A stretch of 40,748 nucleotides of DNA from Altimarinus sp964500515 (GTDB taxonomy: Bacteria > Patescibacteriota > Gracilibacteria > BD1-5 > UBA6164): positions 1 through 40,748 of the forward strand of contig CAZCNE010000010.1 of NCBI GenBank assembly GCA_964500515.1, given 5' to 3'. This document shows positions 20,377 to 31,792 of this stretch, in pieces (the first letter of the stretch is position 1; the number at the start of each line of letters is the position of its first letter). The translations under genes and the position numbers were made by a program. Under the pieces are notes generated by a model. The model was not told the DNA's origin. It did not search any database and saw only the letters and a program-made list of their open reading frames with translations.

Positions 20377-22974
20377 ATGATAGTTGCTTTAGACTTAGAA
20401 ACAACATGACTTGATAAAGAAAAAGATTTAATTATAGAAATAGCAATGATTAAATTTGATGAAAAAACTTTTGAAATTATTGAGGAATTTACAAGTTTGA
20501 TTAATCCTTGAATTAAAATACCTGAACTTAATTCAAATATTACGTGAATTACAGATGAAATGGTAAATTCTTCACCAAATTTTGAAGATTTAATTCATAA
20601 AATAGAAAAATTTATTTGAGATAATCCTATTTTATGACACAATACATATTTTGACAGAGATTTTTTAATAGAAAAATGAATAAATATAAAAAACAATATT
20701 GTATTAGATACGTTTTTTTTAGCTAATTTTTTATCAATTTGATGCAAATCATTGAGCTTGGAGTCTCTTTGTATAAATTATTGATTAAAAATAGAAACTT
20801 CTCATAGAGCTTACTTTGATACAAAAAACACTTACCTTTTATTTAAAAAATTACTTGAAGAATTTGAAAAATTATGAATTGGTGAAAAGAAATTATTACA
20901 ATATTTATTTTTTAGAGTTTCTGATAAAAATATTATTTTTTTGAGAAAATTTTTGTTTTCTAAAAGCGAAAAATTAAGTTTTGATGAATTTGTAGTATTA
21001 CAGTTAGACAAAATCAAAAAAAATGAAATTGAAGCCAAATCTGCAGATATAAAAAAAGTTGAAGAATTTTGAAATTATTATTCAAAAATTAAAAATTTTG
21101 AAAAAAGAGAAAATCAATTGAAATTGTGAGAAACAATTGAAAAGAATTTTTTCCAAAACAAAAAAACAGTAATAGAAGCTCCAACTTGAATTTGAAAAAC
21201 CCTAGCATATTTGATTCCATCAATAATATATTCAAAAAAAACAAATAAAAAAGTATATATATCTACAAAAACAAAGATTTTACAAGATCAAATTTATTCT
21301 AAAGAAATTTTAAAAATCCAAAATTCAATAAACCTAGATTTCACTTATACAAAAATAAAGTGAAAAAATAATTATATATCTTTAAAATCATATTTTGATT
21401 TTATAAAAAATTTTGATATAGATTATGAAAAATTGTCATTTTTGTCTAAATTAAGTTTATGGCTTACTAAAACTGAATTTTGAGAGTTAGATGAACTTTT
21501 TTACGTGAGTTTTGAATACAAATATATAAAATATGTCAATGCTGACAATAATAAAATTCTTGATAAATCAAATAAATATTTAAATGATGAATTTGTTTAT
21601 AAAAATAAAAAAAGATTGGATAAATCAGATATAGTAATAATAAATCATAGCTTACTTTTTAGTGATTTAAAAAATGATTTTTTATATTTTTGAGATTTAG
21701 AGAATCTAATTATTGATGAAGCTCACTCTATAGAAGATGTTGTCACTGATAGCTTAAGAAAATGATTTAACATGAAACAAATAGAGGATTTATTTTTTTA
21801 CATTGAAAATATTTTTAAAAAAAATTTATTTAATTTGTCTGATTTACTTCTAATTAAAGAAAAAATTTTTATTAACATAAATGATTTTTTCTCTATTTTT
21901 TATATTTTTTTAAAGACAAAAACTCATAATGAAAATTATTTGATAAGTGTATTGGCTGATAATAGCTTTTATGATAATCTTGATGAAGAATATTATTTGA
22001 TTTGAAAAAACTTAAAAGAACTATTTTTTAATTTTATAAAAGTTTTATCAGAAAATACCTTTGATTTTTGAAGAGAGATAAAGCTTATAGAAGCTATTAT
22101 TGATGTGTTAGACAAGTTTATTAATAAAGACAATTGTGAAGATTATGTGAAGATAATTAATTTTTCACAATACGAATGAGTAAAGATAGAATATACTATC
22201 TTAAATGTTTGAAAATATTTAAGTCAAAATTTTTGGTCAAAATTAGATAATTGTTTTTTAATTAGCGCAACTTTAGCTATTTGAGAAAATTTTTCTTATT
22301 TAAAAAAATCTTTAGATTTAGTTGAATTTGAGTTTTTGAAATTTGAATCAGATTTTGATTACTCTAAACAAGCAGTTTTGTATATACCAAGCGATATTTG
22401 AAATATAAAAAATAATTTTTTTCATGTCAAAGAGTTTCTAAAAGTATTTTTTGAAAAAGTAAAATGAAATACTTTGGTTTTATTTACTTCCCTTTCATTG
22501 GTTAGAGAAACATACTTAGATTCAAATTTTTATGCAAAATCTTTTGGAACTAAAATACTTGCTCAATCTGTTTCTTGATCTAAAAATAAATTATTAGAAT
22601 CATTTTTAGAAGAACCTGATAATAGTATTATACTATGAACGGATTCATTTTGGGAATGAATAGATATTCCTTGAAGTGATTTAAAATATCTAATTATACA
22701 TAAAATGCCTTTTATGGTTCCAAGTGATCCGATTTATGTATCAAGAAGTTCTTTATACGAAAATCCTTTTAGTGACTACTCTGTGCCAAAATCTGTTTTG
22801 AAATTGAAACAATGATTTTGAAGACTTATAAGAACAAAAAACGATTATTGAGCGATAATATTTTTGGATAATAGAATTTATTCAACACAATGGTGACAAA
22901 TTTTTTATAAATCTTTTCCCGATGAAATAAAAAAATTATTAATTACAAAAAATGAGATAATTTCATCTATATAA
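20377..22974 (+). CDS. DinG-like helicase with exonuclease domain
   Basis: An 865-residue fusion. Residues 1-165 form a DEDDh 3'-5' exonuclease (VALDLETTGLDK, GHNTYFDRDFL near 86, HRAYFDTKNT near 142). Residues ~235-865 form an XPD/DinG superfamily 2 helicase (Walker A EAPTGIGKT near 267, DEAH box IIDEAHS near 445, GTDSFWEGIDIPG near 754 and QGFGRLIRTKNDYG near 811). The cysteine quartet that binds the iron-sulfur cluster in E. coli DinG is missing between motifs I and II, as in the exonuclease-fused DinG of Firmicutes such as S. aureus, which acts mainly as a nuclease. A role in replication or repair is likely; whether helicase activity is retained is uncertain. Confidence 0.9.
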
Positions 22975-22998
22975 AATACAAAAAGTTTTTTAATATTT

Positions 22999-23027
22999 TT
23001 GATTTTAATATTTTTTTATGATATTAT
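22999..23027 (+). promoter_or_regulatory. Promoter of pilus assembly operon
   Basis: TTGATT (22999-23004), 17 bases, TATTAT (23022-23027), with the first start codon of the operon 31 bases downstream. It directly follows the helicase gene in an 83-base gap and precedes four tightly spaced pilus genes closed by a palindromic terminator at 27621. Confidence 0.55.
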
Positions 23028-23057
23028 ATCTTTATAAACATTAAAAAATCTTAATTT

Positions 23058-23927
23058 ATGGAAAACAATCTTATAGAAAATGAAGAACAAAAAAAGGAAA
23101 ATGTAAATAATATAGAGGATTTTAACATATTTAATGAGATTAAAGATAATTCTATTGCCCAAAAAGAATTATTGGATGAAAAAACAAAAAATGAAAAAAA
23201 CATTTATGATTATTTACTTTTTTATTGAAATATAATAAAGATTTTTGATTATATATTATTTTTTATAATAGTTTTTTGATTAGCTTATATTTTTATTCAA
23301 AAATCCGATTCTTATGCTGAAAAATCTTATTTAAATCTTATTTGTCCAATCTTGGTTTGATGAGAAATAAATACATATATTTCATGAAATGCATGCTCTT
23401 CAATAACAGCATTAAATGATGAATATACAAATAAATTAACAAATTTAAAGCAAAAAAATTTTTCAGATATCTGAAAAATATTACCAGATTTATATTCTCT
23501 CACTTATAAAGATTCAAAAGAAAAAGAGTTTTTGTTAAATAAATCTAAGGATAGGCTGAAAGTTTTGAATGTTATAGAAGAATTTGAAAATTTAAAAATG
23601 AATTATTGAAATTGAGATAGTAAAAAAGTTGTTTGTAAAAGTATGGCAATTGATGAAAATAAAGTTGTAAAATTTGATTGTGAAGCGTATTCCACTGAAT
23701 GGGATGAAATACCAGGATATTCTAGTGAAATTAATGAAAAATATTATTGAAAATCGATAGCTGTTGCTCTTAGTTTTTTGGATTATCTTAAAAATAATTC
23801 AAGTAAATTTACATTAATTAATCAGCAAAAAGAATTTTCTCAAGATATGACAAACACTAATTATTATTTTTACAAAACTAAATTTAAAATAGAATTAAAA
23901 TATAAATGAGATGATATTATATTATAA
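23058..23927 (+). CDS. Pilus assembly membrane protein (PilN position)
   Basis: A 289-residue protein with an acidic, Asn-rich cytosolic N-terminus of about 60 residues, one membrane helix (about residues 66-84, IIKIFDYILFFIIVFGLAYIF starts the region) and a ~200-residue extracytoplasmic domain with several Cys. There is no direct family match. By position, first in the operon before a PilO-like protein, PilB and PilC, it occupies the place of PilN or another alignment-complex component. Four Cys (LICPI, ACSS, VVCK, FDCEA) in the exported part could form disulphides. The gene is certain, the functional label is inference from context. Confidence 0.7.
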
Positions 23928-23942
23928 ACTTATTAAGTAATT

Positions 23943-25163
23943 ATGGCACAAAACAAAAATAAATATGCCTTACCTACATTTTATTTATCGGTAATTTTTC
24001 TTGTAACATTTTTTTTGATAATATTTTTTTACATTTGGCCTCAAATAAGCGCTTTAAATGAAAAAAAAGCAGAAACAAAAAAAATAATAGATAATTATGA
24101 GCAAATAAGAAAAAAATGAATTTCTTATACTGATTTTATAAGCTTAAAATCTGCAAATAACAAAAACTTATATTTAAGCAGTTTGTATAGTAAAATAGAT
24201 AAAAATTTTTTTGATAAACAATTTATAAACAATGATGATGGAGTAGATTTTGATTCTTTTTATAATAAAAAAGTAAAGGAAATAAAAGATTTGAAATCAG
24301 ATCCAGCTTTTAAATCAAGTCAGGATTCATATAAAAATATTTTACCAGCATACATTGATGCTTGACAAATTTCATGAAATTGAGCATGATTTTTAACAGA
24401 CCTAAAATTCGCTTCTTATATAGAATCAATTTTGTATACATTTAATCTGTCTACAAGTTCAAAGAAAATTACAATTTGAGATTTAAAAGTTTTGAAAGAA
24501 TATTGAACAGAAAAAAAATCTTCTATAGACACAAACATTTATTATATACCTTTTTCATTTGATGTTTCATGAAAAAAGACAAATATAATTGATTTTTTAT
24601 ATTTTTTATGAAATGTTTGATCTATTAGTGTAGATGAAAATGATAATATTAATTTTGCTAAAGATAATTTTATAAACAAACAATTAAGTTGATTTCCATG
24701 AAATAATATTTTGGAAAATCAAATAGCTGACATTGAAAGTATAGAATTTTTAAATGAAATATATCTAAATGAATGATTGATTTTTTCTTGATCTGTAATT
24801 GATCATATAAAAAGATCGCAATGAGAAGATTATATATGAGTAAAAATAAATGCTAGATTTTATGTAAAAAGTATACCAGATTACAAAGTTATGGAAGCAA
24901 TCGAAAACTTAACAGAAAAATTTAATACTTACAAAGTAAAACTTCAAAGTGAATTGAATGATTCAAAAACAATAAAATCTCAGACAGGTTCAACAGAGAT
25001 ACAAAGAACTATAGAAGTAAAAAGAAATTCTTTAAAATATTTAATTGAATTAGAAAAAGAGATAAATGAAATAAAAAAACAAAAGAAAGATTTGGAAAAA
25101 GTATATATTAAAGTCCTTGAAATAAACAAAACACTTGATTATATTATAAGAACTACTTGATAA
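23943..25163 (+). CDS. PilO-like pilus assembly protein
   Basis: A 406-residue bitopic protein. An N-terminal helix (about 12-34, PTFYLSVIFLVTFFLIIFFY) is followed by a short coiled coil (LNEKKAETKKIIDNYEQIRKK, then separate segments) and an extracytoplasmic domain. The C-terminus (about 320-406) is again a predicted coiled coil rich in Glu and Lys. This topology matches PilO/GspM-type alignment proteins, but it is about twice the usual length of 200 residues and the sequence similarity is weak. It starts 15 bases after the preceding gene and ends 10 bases before pilB. Confidence 0.65.
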
Positions 25164-25173
25164 TTATAAATTT

Positions 25174-26436
25174 ATGCAATATAAAAATGTATTGGAAAGT
25201 TTGAAAAATCTAATTTATAAATGAGATGATATACAACAAATTTGTGATTATATTATCTTGGCAGCAGTTTTGTGAGATTCTTCAGATATTCATATAGAAC
25301 CTTTAAATTCATATGTAAGAATTAGATATAGGCTAGATTGAGATTTAAGAGAAATACTTGAATATCAAAATTTTTTACATCCTTGAATTATTGCAAGATT
25401 TAAAATTTTATCAGAATTAAAAATTGATGAAACAAGAATTCCTCAAGATTGAAGAATAAGTAAAACAATAGAATGAAAACCTTTAGATCTGAGAGTATCT
25501 AGTTTACCAACTGTTCATTGAGAAAAAATAGTTATGAGAATAGTTGATAAAAGTAAAAAAATTCCACCTTTAGACGATTTATGAATTGAATGAAGAAATT
25601 TTAAATTAATTAAAAAAGCAATTGAATTACCAAACTGAATTATATTAAATAGTTGACCAACTTGATCTTGAAAAACTACAACTCTTTATTCTATTTTAAC
25701 GATTTTAAATAATATAGATGTCAATATTATGACATTGGAGGATCCTGTAGAAATTCAAGTAGATTGAATTAATCAAAGCCAAGTTAAACCAGATATTTGA
25801 TATAATTTTGCTTATTGATTAAGAACTTCTCTTAGGCAGGATCCAGATATTATAATGGTATGAGAAATAAGAGATAAAGAAACTGTTGATATAGCCATTG
25901 AGGCAAGTTTAACCTGACATTTAGTTTTGTCTACAATACATACAAATTCTGCTGCAGAAACTATTACAAGAGTTTTAAATATGTGAGTAAAATCATTTTT
26001 ATTACCAGCCTCATTTAACATAATTATAGCACAAAGATTGGTTAGAAGATTGTGTCCTGATTGTAAAGCTCCAATTTCCTTTAATGAAATTTGAAAAGAT
26101 ACAATTCAAAATATAAAAAATGCACTTTCTATGATTCCAAAAGATGAAATAGTAGAAAGAATATGAGATAAAATCAATAAACCAATTTTTTATAAATCAG
26201 TTTGATGTGATAAATGTGATTGAGTTTGATTTAAATGAAGACTTTGAATTTATGAAGTTTTGGAAATTACTCCTTGAGTAAAAGATATGATTTTAGCTTG
26301 ACAATCAGCATACAATATAAACACTCAGGCTATGAAAGACTGAATGATTACTTTAGAACAAGATTGAATAATGAAGGCATTAAATTGACTTACAACTCTA
26401 GAGGAGATTTATAAAGCAGCAAGGATTGTAGAATAA
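25174..26436 (+). CDS. pilB: Type IV pilus assembly ATPase
   Basis: A 420-residue hexameric ATPase of the GspE/PilB family that powers pilus extension. SSDIHIEPLNSYVRIRYRLDG marks the N2-like domain entry, followed by GPTGSGKTTTLYS (Walker A, about 159-171), LEDPVE (Asp box), RQDPDIIMVGEIRD (Walker B), GHLVLSTIHTN (His box) and the zinc-binding CPDC...CDKC module (about 294-350). The usual N-terminal GspE_N/PilB N1 domain is missing: the protein starts only ~35 residues before IHIEP, giving 420 residues instead of about 560. All three P-loop glycines are UGA. PilB versus a T2SS GspE is unresolved, though pili fit the prepilins here. Confidence 0.93.
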
Positions 26437-26453
26437 TTTATAATTAAGATAAT

Positions 26454-27602
26454 ATGGCAGAATTAATAATATTGGATAATAAAGATCAAAGCTTACCTCA
26501 AACAAAATGAAATAAAAACCAAGGTATTATTTATAAATTGAATAATATTTTATTGTCTTATCAGAAAATTAATATAAGAGATAAATCTATATTTTTTAGA
26601 TTAACTGCTGTTATGTTGGACTCTTGAATGACTTTGGTAAAGTCTATATGAACTTTAGAGAAACAAGAAAAAAATAAATTAACAAAAAAAATGTTAGCAG
26701 ACTTTGTATTTAATTTAAAATCATGAAAAACCTTATCTGAGTGTATGGAATTGTATCCTGTAAATTTTTCTGAATCTGAAATATGAATGGTGAAATCTTG
26801 AGAAAAAACTTGAAAACTTAATGAAACTTTGATTAGTGTTGCTGATCAAGTTGAAAAAATTTCATCAATTGTAACAAAATTAAGAAGTGCTATGATTTAT
26901 CCAGCAATGATACTTATTGTTGTAATAATGGTAATAGTAATCATGATGGTTTATATAGTCCCAAAATTACTTGAAATATTTGAAGATAAAAGTGCTTTGC
27001 CTGCAAGTACAAGATTACTGATTTCTATTTCAGACTTCATGGTTAATTACGGAATTTTCATAATTTTTTTACTTGTTGTATCTTTTGTTTTTTTTCTTAT
27101 TTGGAAACAAACTGAAACATGAAGGTTAATTTTAGATAAGTTCAAATTAGTGATTCCTAAATTTTGAGATATCTATAAAAAATACTTACTTTCAAAATTT
27201 GCAAGAGTATTTTCAAATCTTATTGCATCTTGAGTTTCTGTTGTTGAATCATTGAAAATAGTTGCAAATTCTTTAAATAATGAAATTTATAGACAAAGAA
27301 TATTGCTTTTAGTTGAAGATGTTAAATCTTGAATTAAAATATGGGAATCAATTGATCGCGATCCATTATTTCCAGATATGATGGTTCAGATGATTCAAGT
27401 TTGAGAACAAACAGCAACCATAGATAAAACAATTGTAAAAGTAGCAGATTTTTTTGATGAACAATTTGATGCTACGATTTCTGCTATCAATAAATTAATA
27501 GAGCCAATAATTATCGTATTTTTAGCTACAACAGTATGATTTATAGCAATATCAATAATGCAACCAATAATGTGACTAGCAGACCAGATATCGAATACTT
27601 AG
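26454..27602 (+). CDS. pilC: Type IV pilus inner-membrane protein
   Basis: A 382-residue GspF/PilC platform protein that couples the PilB motor to pilin polymerisation. It contains two T2SSF repeats: residues ~45-170 (FFRLTAVMLDSGMTLVKSIG, GKTLSECMELYP, SEIGMVKSGEKTGKLNETL) and ~245-370 (LSKFARVFSNLIASGVSVVE, MVQMIQVGEQTATIDKTI). There are three membrane helices (about 143-170, 198-218 and 350-372). The usual short N-terminal domain of PilC is replaced by a 40-residue tail, and the unknown protein at 8413 carries something like that domain. It starts 17 bases after pilB and is closed by a terminator 18 bases after its TAG stop. Confidence 0.93.
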
Positions 27603-27620
27603 TTTTCCCTAAAAATAACC

Positions 27621-27652
27621 AAAAAAGACTGTCAATATTGACAGTCTTTTTT
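27621..27652. terminator. Palindromic terminator of pil operon
   Basis: A perfect 32-base palindrome, AAAAAAGACTGTCAAT followed by its exact complement, ending in a T-run. The symmetric A and T tracts would make it work in both directions. Confidence 0.85.
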
Positions 27653-27988
27653 GCCGAATGTGAAGATTTTGTGAAAATACACGACACTAGTTTGACTAAT
27701 ATACAAAAAAAGATAAAATCTAGTAGCTTAAAGTAATGTTTTATGTGCTCCTTAACATTATTTATAAAAACAAAAATATAAAAATCCTAGAAGATTGTTT
27801 TTATATAACCTTGGTGAATAGAAGATAATATTAAATATTGTCTTTTTCTCCCCAAGGTTGTAATTAACAAAACTTTTGGGTTAAGGCTTTAACCTTTTTT
27901 CTAGCTTTTTATCAAAAAAGCTAACAACATATATATAAAGATTTAATAATTTTTATATATTATTTTATTTCTTAATAAGTAATACTTT
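27653..27988 (+). promoter_or_regulatory. Promoter and structured leader of S-layer gene
   Basis: No ORF. A promoter TTGACT (27692-27697), 16 bases, TAAAAT (27714-27719) would give a 5' leader of about 260 nt. Four hairpins follow: TAATGTT/AACATTA (27734-27760); a long two-part stem 27804-27862 (outer TATAACCTTGG/CCAAGGTTGTA, inner AAGATAATATT/AATATTGTCTT, each with one G-U pair); GGTTAA/TTAACC with a T-run (27879-27900), a terminator shape; and TAGCTTTTT/AAAAAGCTA (27902-27923). This could be a cis-acting leader with a terminator or a free-standing small RNA upstream of the gene. Confidence 0.55.
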
Positions 27989-30900
27989 ATGAGTAACTTA
28001 TTTAAAAAAATTGTTTCAGCAACTATGGCTTTATTTATAGTTTTATCTATAACTAGCCCAGTTTCTGGAGTAATGGCTGCTTATTCTTCATTGGATGCAG
28101 CAAACAAATTAGCCGGTCTAAATGTTATAGTTGACCAATCTGCAAATCCTGCATTATACAGACTTGGTGATTCTATAACTAGATGAGAAATGGCTAAAGT
28201 AACAATCAATCTTTCAGGGGTTGAGGTTCAAGAAATTTGTACTTGAAAATTTCAAGACTTAACTTCAAAAGATTGGGCATGTAAATATGCTGAAAAATGA
28301 TTATCTGAGTGATATTTTGCTGCAAATGCAAAATTTAGACCTCAAGATAGTATAACAAAAGCTGAAGCATTAAAAATGGTAATGCAAGCTAGAGGAATAT
28401 CAAAATCTTCTAATTCAGATTGGAGAGCTGCTTATGTTGAAGCTGCAGTGGATGCAAAAGTATTAGAAACTCCATTTACTGATTATGACACTGTTGCTCA
28501 AAGAGGATGGATATTTCAAGCTGCTGCTAATGCTGTTGACGCTTGAGAATCTTCTAGTGCAGATGATCTTCTAGATGATTTATTGTGAGACCTAACAGGA
28601 TCATGAAATACAAACCAACCATGAAATACAGGTTCAGTTGTTGTTACTGGTGGTAAAGTACTTGATGTAGCTTTATCTCCTACAACTCCTGCTTCTGCTT
28701 CTATTCCTGGTTGAATAAATGGTTTTCCTGTTGTTAGATATACTTTAACTGCTGGAAGTGAAGATGTTTCTATTTCTTCTATAGTTGTTGCTAGAAGTGG
28801 TTTATCTGATTGAGAAACTCTTGATTGAATAGCTGCTTTTACTGAAGATGGTAGAGCTTCTAAATCTAGAAATGATTCTCAAAACAATAATACTGAAGCT
28901 ACATTAACTATGGCACCTGCTTTAGTTATAAAAGCTTGACAAACAAAAACATTAACATTAGTTGCTGACGTTGCAAATCAATCAGTTGCTAATGGAGATG
29001 AATTTGCTTTAACTTTGAAATCTGTTTCTGCTTCAGTTCCTGTTGAAACACACGGTGATCTTATCTCTTCTACTTTTAGAGTTTGATCTGTTGACGCAGC
29101 TAAACTTACAATTAAAAAAAGTTGAAACGTTTCTGATCCTACTTTATGACAATCACAAGCTGATATGTTTAGATTTGATTTAACTTGAGATTCTAACCAA
29201 GATATCATCGTTAAATCTCTTACATTTAGAGCTAGTGAAACAGATGCTGCAGAAGATTTAGTTAATTTTAAATTATTAAATGGTACTAAAGAAATAGCAT
29301 CTACAAAAAATATGAATGGTAAATATGTTACTTTTGATTTAGGTAATTGATTTACTTTGACAAACAATAGAATTGAAAAATTCGTTGTTAAAGCTGATGT
29401 GGTATCTTGAGCTTGAGATAAAATTGATTGGTATGTTGATAAAGCTCTTGATATATATGCTATAGATTCAAGATATGGATACGGTACAGCTGTTAATATA
29501 GATAATGTTTCTGATGGTAATTATTTATCATCTATTACTCTGTTGGCTTGACAACTTACACTAAGTTCTATTAACCCTGCTTCTGATAAAATCAGAGAAG
29601 GTAAAAAAGATGCAGTTCTTGCTGAATTAAAAGTTACTAATGTGCAAGGTAAATCATTAGAACTTCAAAAATTCTCTGTAAGGGCTGTGTTAAATCCAGG
29701 AACTGCTTGTGTTGACTGAAATAATAATGGTGCTTGTTGAGATATTGAAGATAAAGCATTATCTCTAGATAATTTGTTTGAAAATGTTGAATTATACAAC
29801 AAAGATACATGATCTAGTTATGAATTAGATTTAAATCCTTCTACTGCATGAACAGTTAATTGAGTATATCAAGATTTAGATTTAAACTTAACATTGGCTT
29901 CAGGTGTAACTAACTTCCAAATCAGAGCTGATGTAAAAAATGATTTAGTTAATTTTGATACAACTTCTCTTGTTCTAAGTTTAAATACTATTACTGATAC
30001 TCCAGTTGATGGTGTATTCCATGTAGTTGAAACTGCTGATGAACAACAAGTTAAAGATATTGCTCCATCATCATTAACATGGAAAACAATAAAAGGAACT
30101 GAATCTTCAGCTACTGTTACTGTTGCTCCTCTATCAAACATATCTAAAGTAAGATGAGCAAGTTGAGTTGAAGCTATTAAATTCCAAATTGAAGCTGATC
30201 AATCTTCTGCTTTAGTTGTTGATCAATTAAAAGTAAATATAAAAAGTGGATGAGCTGCTGCTACAAATAAAACTATTTCACAAGCAACTCTTTACCAAGG
30301 ATCTATTGCTGATGCAAATGTTCTTGATAGAGTATCTTGATCTAGTTTATCAAGCTCAGGTGAAGCTACATTTGATGGATTTACTTCAAATATAGCTGCT
30401 TGATCTACACAAACTTACTATATTGCATTAGATTTTGTTGATGGTGCTGATTCTTCAGATGGTGCTAATAATCCTTATTATATAACTGTAGATCCAAATG
30501 ACATCTCTATAGATGATGATGAAGGATATACTGTTAATATGCCAGATCTTCCAGCACTACAATCTACTAGACAAATTACTGTAACTGACTACGGTAGTGT
30601 AAATCTTACTCAAGATACTACAAATACTGATAATCTTTACAATAAAACTCTATTAGGAGGTACTTCTAAAAAAGTATTCTCTGTAGATGTTGTTGGTATG
30701 AATGAAGATATAGATGTTGCTAGAGTTGAATTTGTTACTGATAAAGCTATCAAATCAGCTGTAGACCATGCAGCATTGTATTTAGGTGATAAACTTATTG
30801 CTACAAATACAAATTCTGATATCGTTGATAATTGAGCTACTTCAACTATCACATTTAAAAATATGACTAACTTAATTATACCTCAATCATCTCAAGAATT

Positions 30901-31522
30901 AAAACTTGAATTGACTGCTGCTACAATGGGTTATGAAAAAGTTGGTAAAACTATTTTATGACTAGGTATAGATTCAGTTGCTCTTAGAGAAATAGACTGA
31001 GCTGATTCTGGTAAGTCAATTGCAGATTTTGTTGTTGGTTCTATTGGAAGTGAAAAACCAGTTGATATAGTTCCTGCTGTAGTTACTCCTAGTGTTGTTG
31101 AATCATTAAGTTCTTCATCAACACAAGCTAAAGTTAAACTTACTATAGATTCTTGAGCTAACACAATTGATATAAATAACTCAAGTCCTAGTGTAAATGT
31201 TCAAAATCTTACTTTCTCAACAGTATGAGCTGATGATGGTATAGTTTATACACTTTATGAAGAGGGTATTGCTGGAAATACAGTTTCTGCAACTTCTGCT
31301 TGAGGTAAAGTAACATTTACTATAAACTCTTCAGCTGTAAATCCAATAGTTACTTGAATTAAAACTTTTGTTATAGTTCCTACAATACCTTCAAACAAAA
31401 CTGCAACATTGATTTTACCTAAAGATGGTATTAAATATGATGTAGTTGGTATAGCATGAGCTACTAATATAACTACTCAATCAACTTCTGAACTAAACTT
31501 TGGTGCAAGAACAAATAATTAG
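27989..31522 (+). CDS. Large SLH-domain surface protein (S-layer-like)
   Basis: A 1177-residue exported protein. It has a signal peptide (MSNLFKKIVSATMALFIVLS to about residue 31, ending VMAA), then two S-layer-homology-like units (RLGDSITRGEMAKVTINLSG, then a DLTSKDWACKYAEKG segment and FRPQDSITKAEALKMVMQAR) that should anchor it to a wall polymer. The remaining ~950 residues are Ser/Thr/Ala/Asn/Val-rich beta modules of repeated immunoglobulin-like character (for example LKSLTFRASETD and VDQLKVNIKSG). There are few Cys. It is flanked by a long structured leader and its own terminator, consistent with a strongly expressed structural protein. Glycine uses many GGT/GGA codons as well as UGA, unlike its neighbours. 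The exact S-layer function is inferred. Confidence 0.88.
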
Positions 31523-31549
31523 TTATATTAAAAACTTATTGAAGTTTTA

Positions 31550-31580
31550 AAACCTACTTAGATTCCTAAGTAGGTTTTTT
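31550..31580 (+). terminator. Terminator of the S-layer gene
   Basis: 12-bp stem AAACCTACTTAG / CTAAGTAGGTTT with an ATTC loop and seven T residues, 28 bases after the TAG stop. This is a textbook intrinsic terminator. Confidence 0.88.
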
Positions 31581-31607
31581 TATTGTTTTCTATTTAATGA
31601 TATTTAA

Positions 31608-31657
31608 ACTTTATTGTGTATTCTAGCATTATACTTTATTGTGTATTCTAGCATTAT
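31608..31657 (+). repeat. 25-bp tandem duplication
   Basis: ACTTTATTGTGTATTCTAGC plus five more bases occurs twice in direct succession (31608-31632 and 31633-31657), in the spacer between two terminators. It has no coding content. A partial third unit (GTGT) follows. Confidence 0.8.
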
Positions 31658-31742
31658 AATTGTGTGTAATTTGACCATAGAATTAATAATCCATTAATTA
31701 TTTTAATATCCAATATTGTATTAAATATTGAAATAAATTTAC

Positions 31743-31776
31743 AAAAAAAAGAAATAAACTAGTTTATTTCTTTTTT
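31743..31776. terminator. Palindromic terminator, mainly for FKBP gene
   Basis: Perfect 34-base palindrome centred on ACTAGT, with A7 and T7 arms. It lies 16 bases past the stop of the leftward FKBP gene, and its symmetric T-runs would also block rightward readthrough. Confidence 0.8.
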
Positions 31777-31792
31777 TGTTTAAAGTTTTAAA

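Noticed and set aside
28978..31164. Antisense ORFs within the S-layer gene
   Set aside because: They are shadows of a long, low-complexity sense gene whose codon pattern keeps the complement free of stops.
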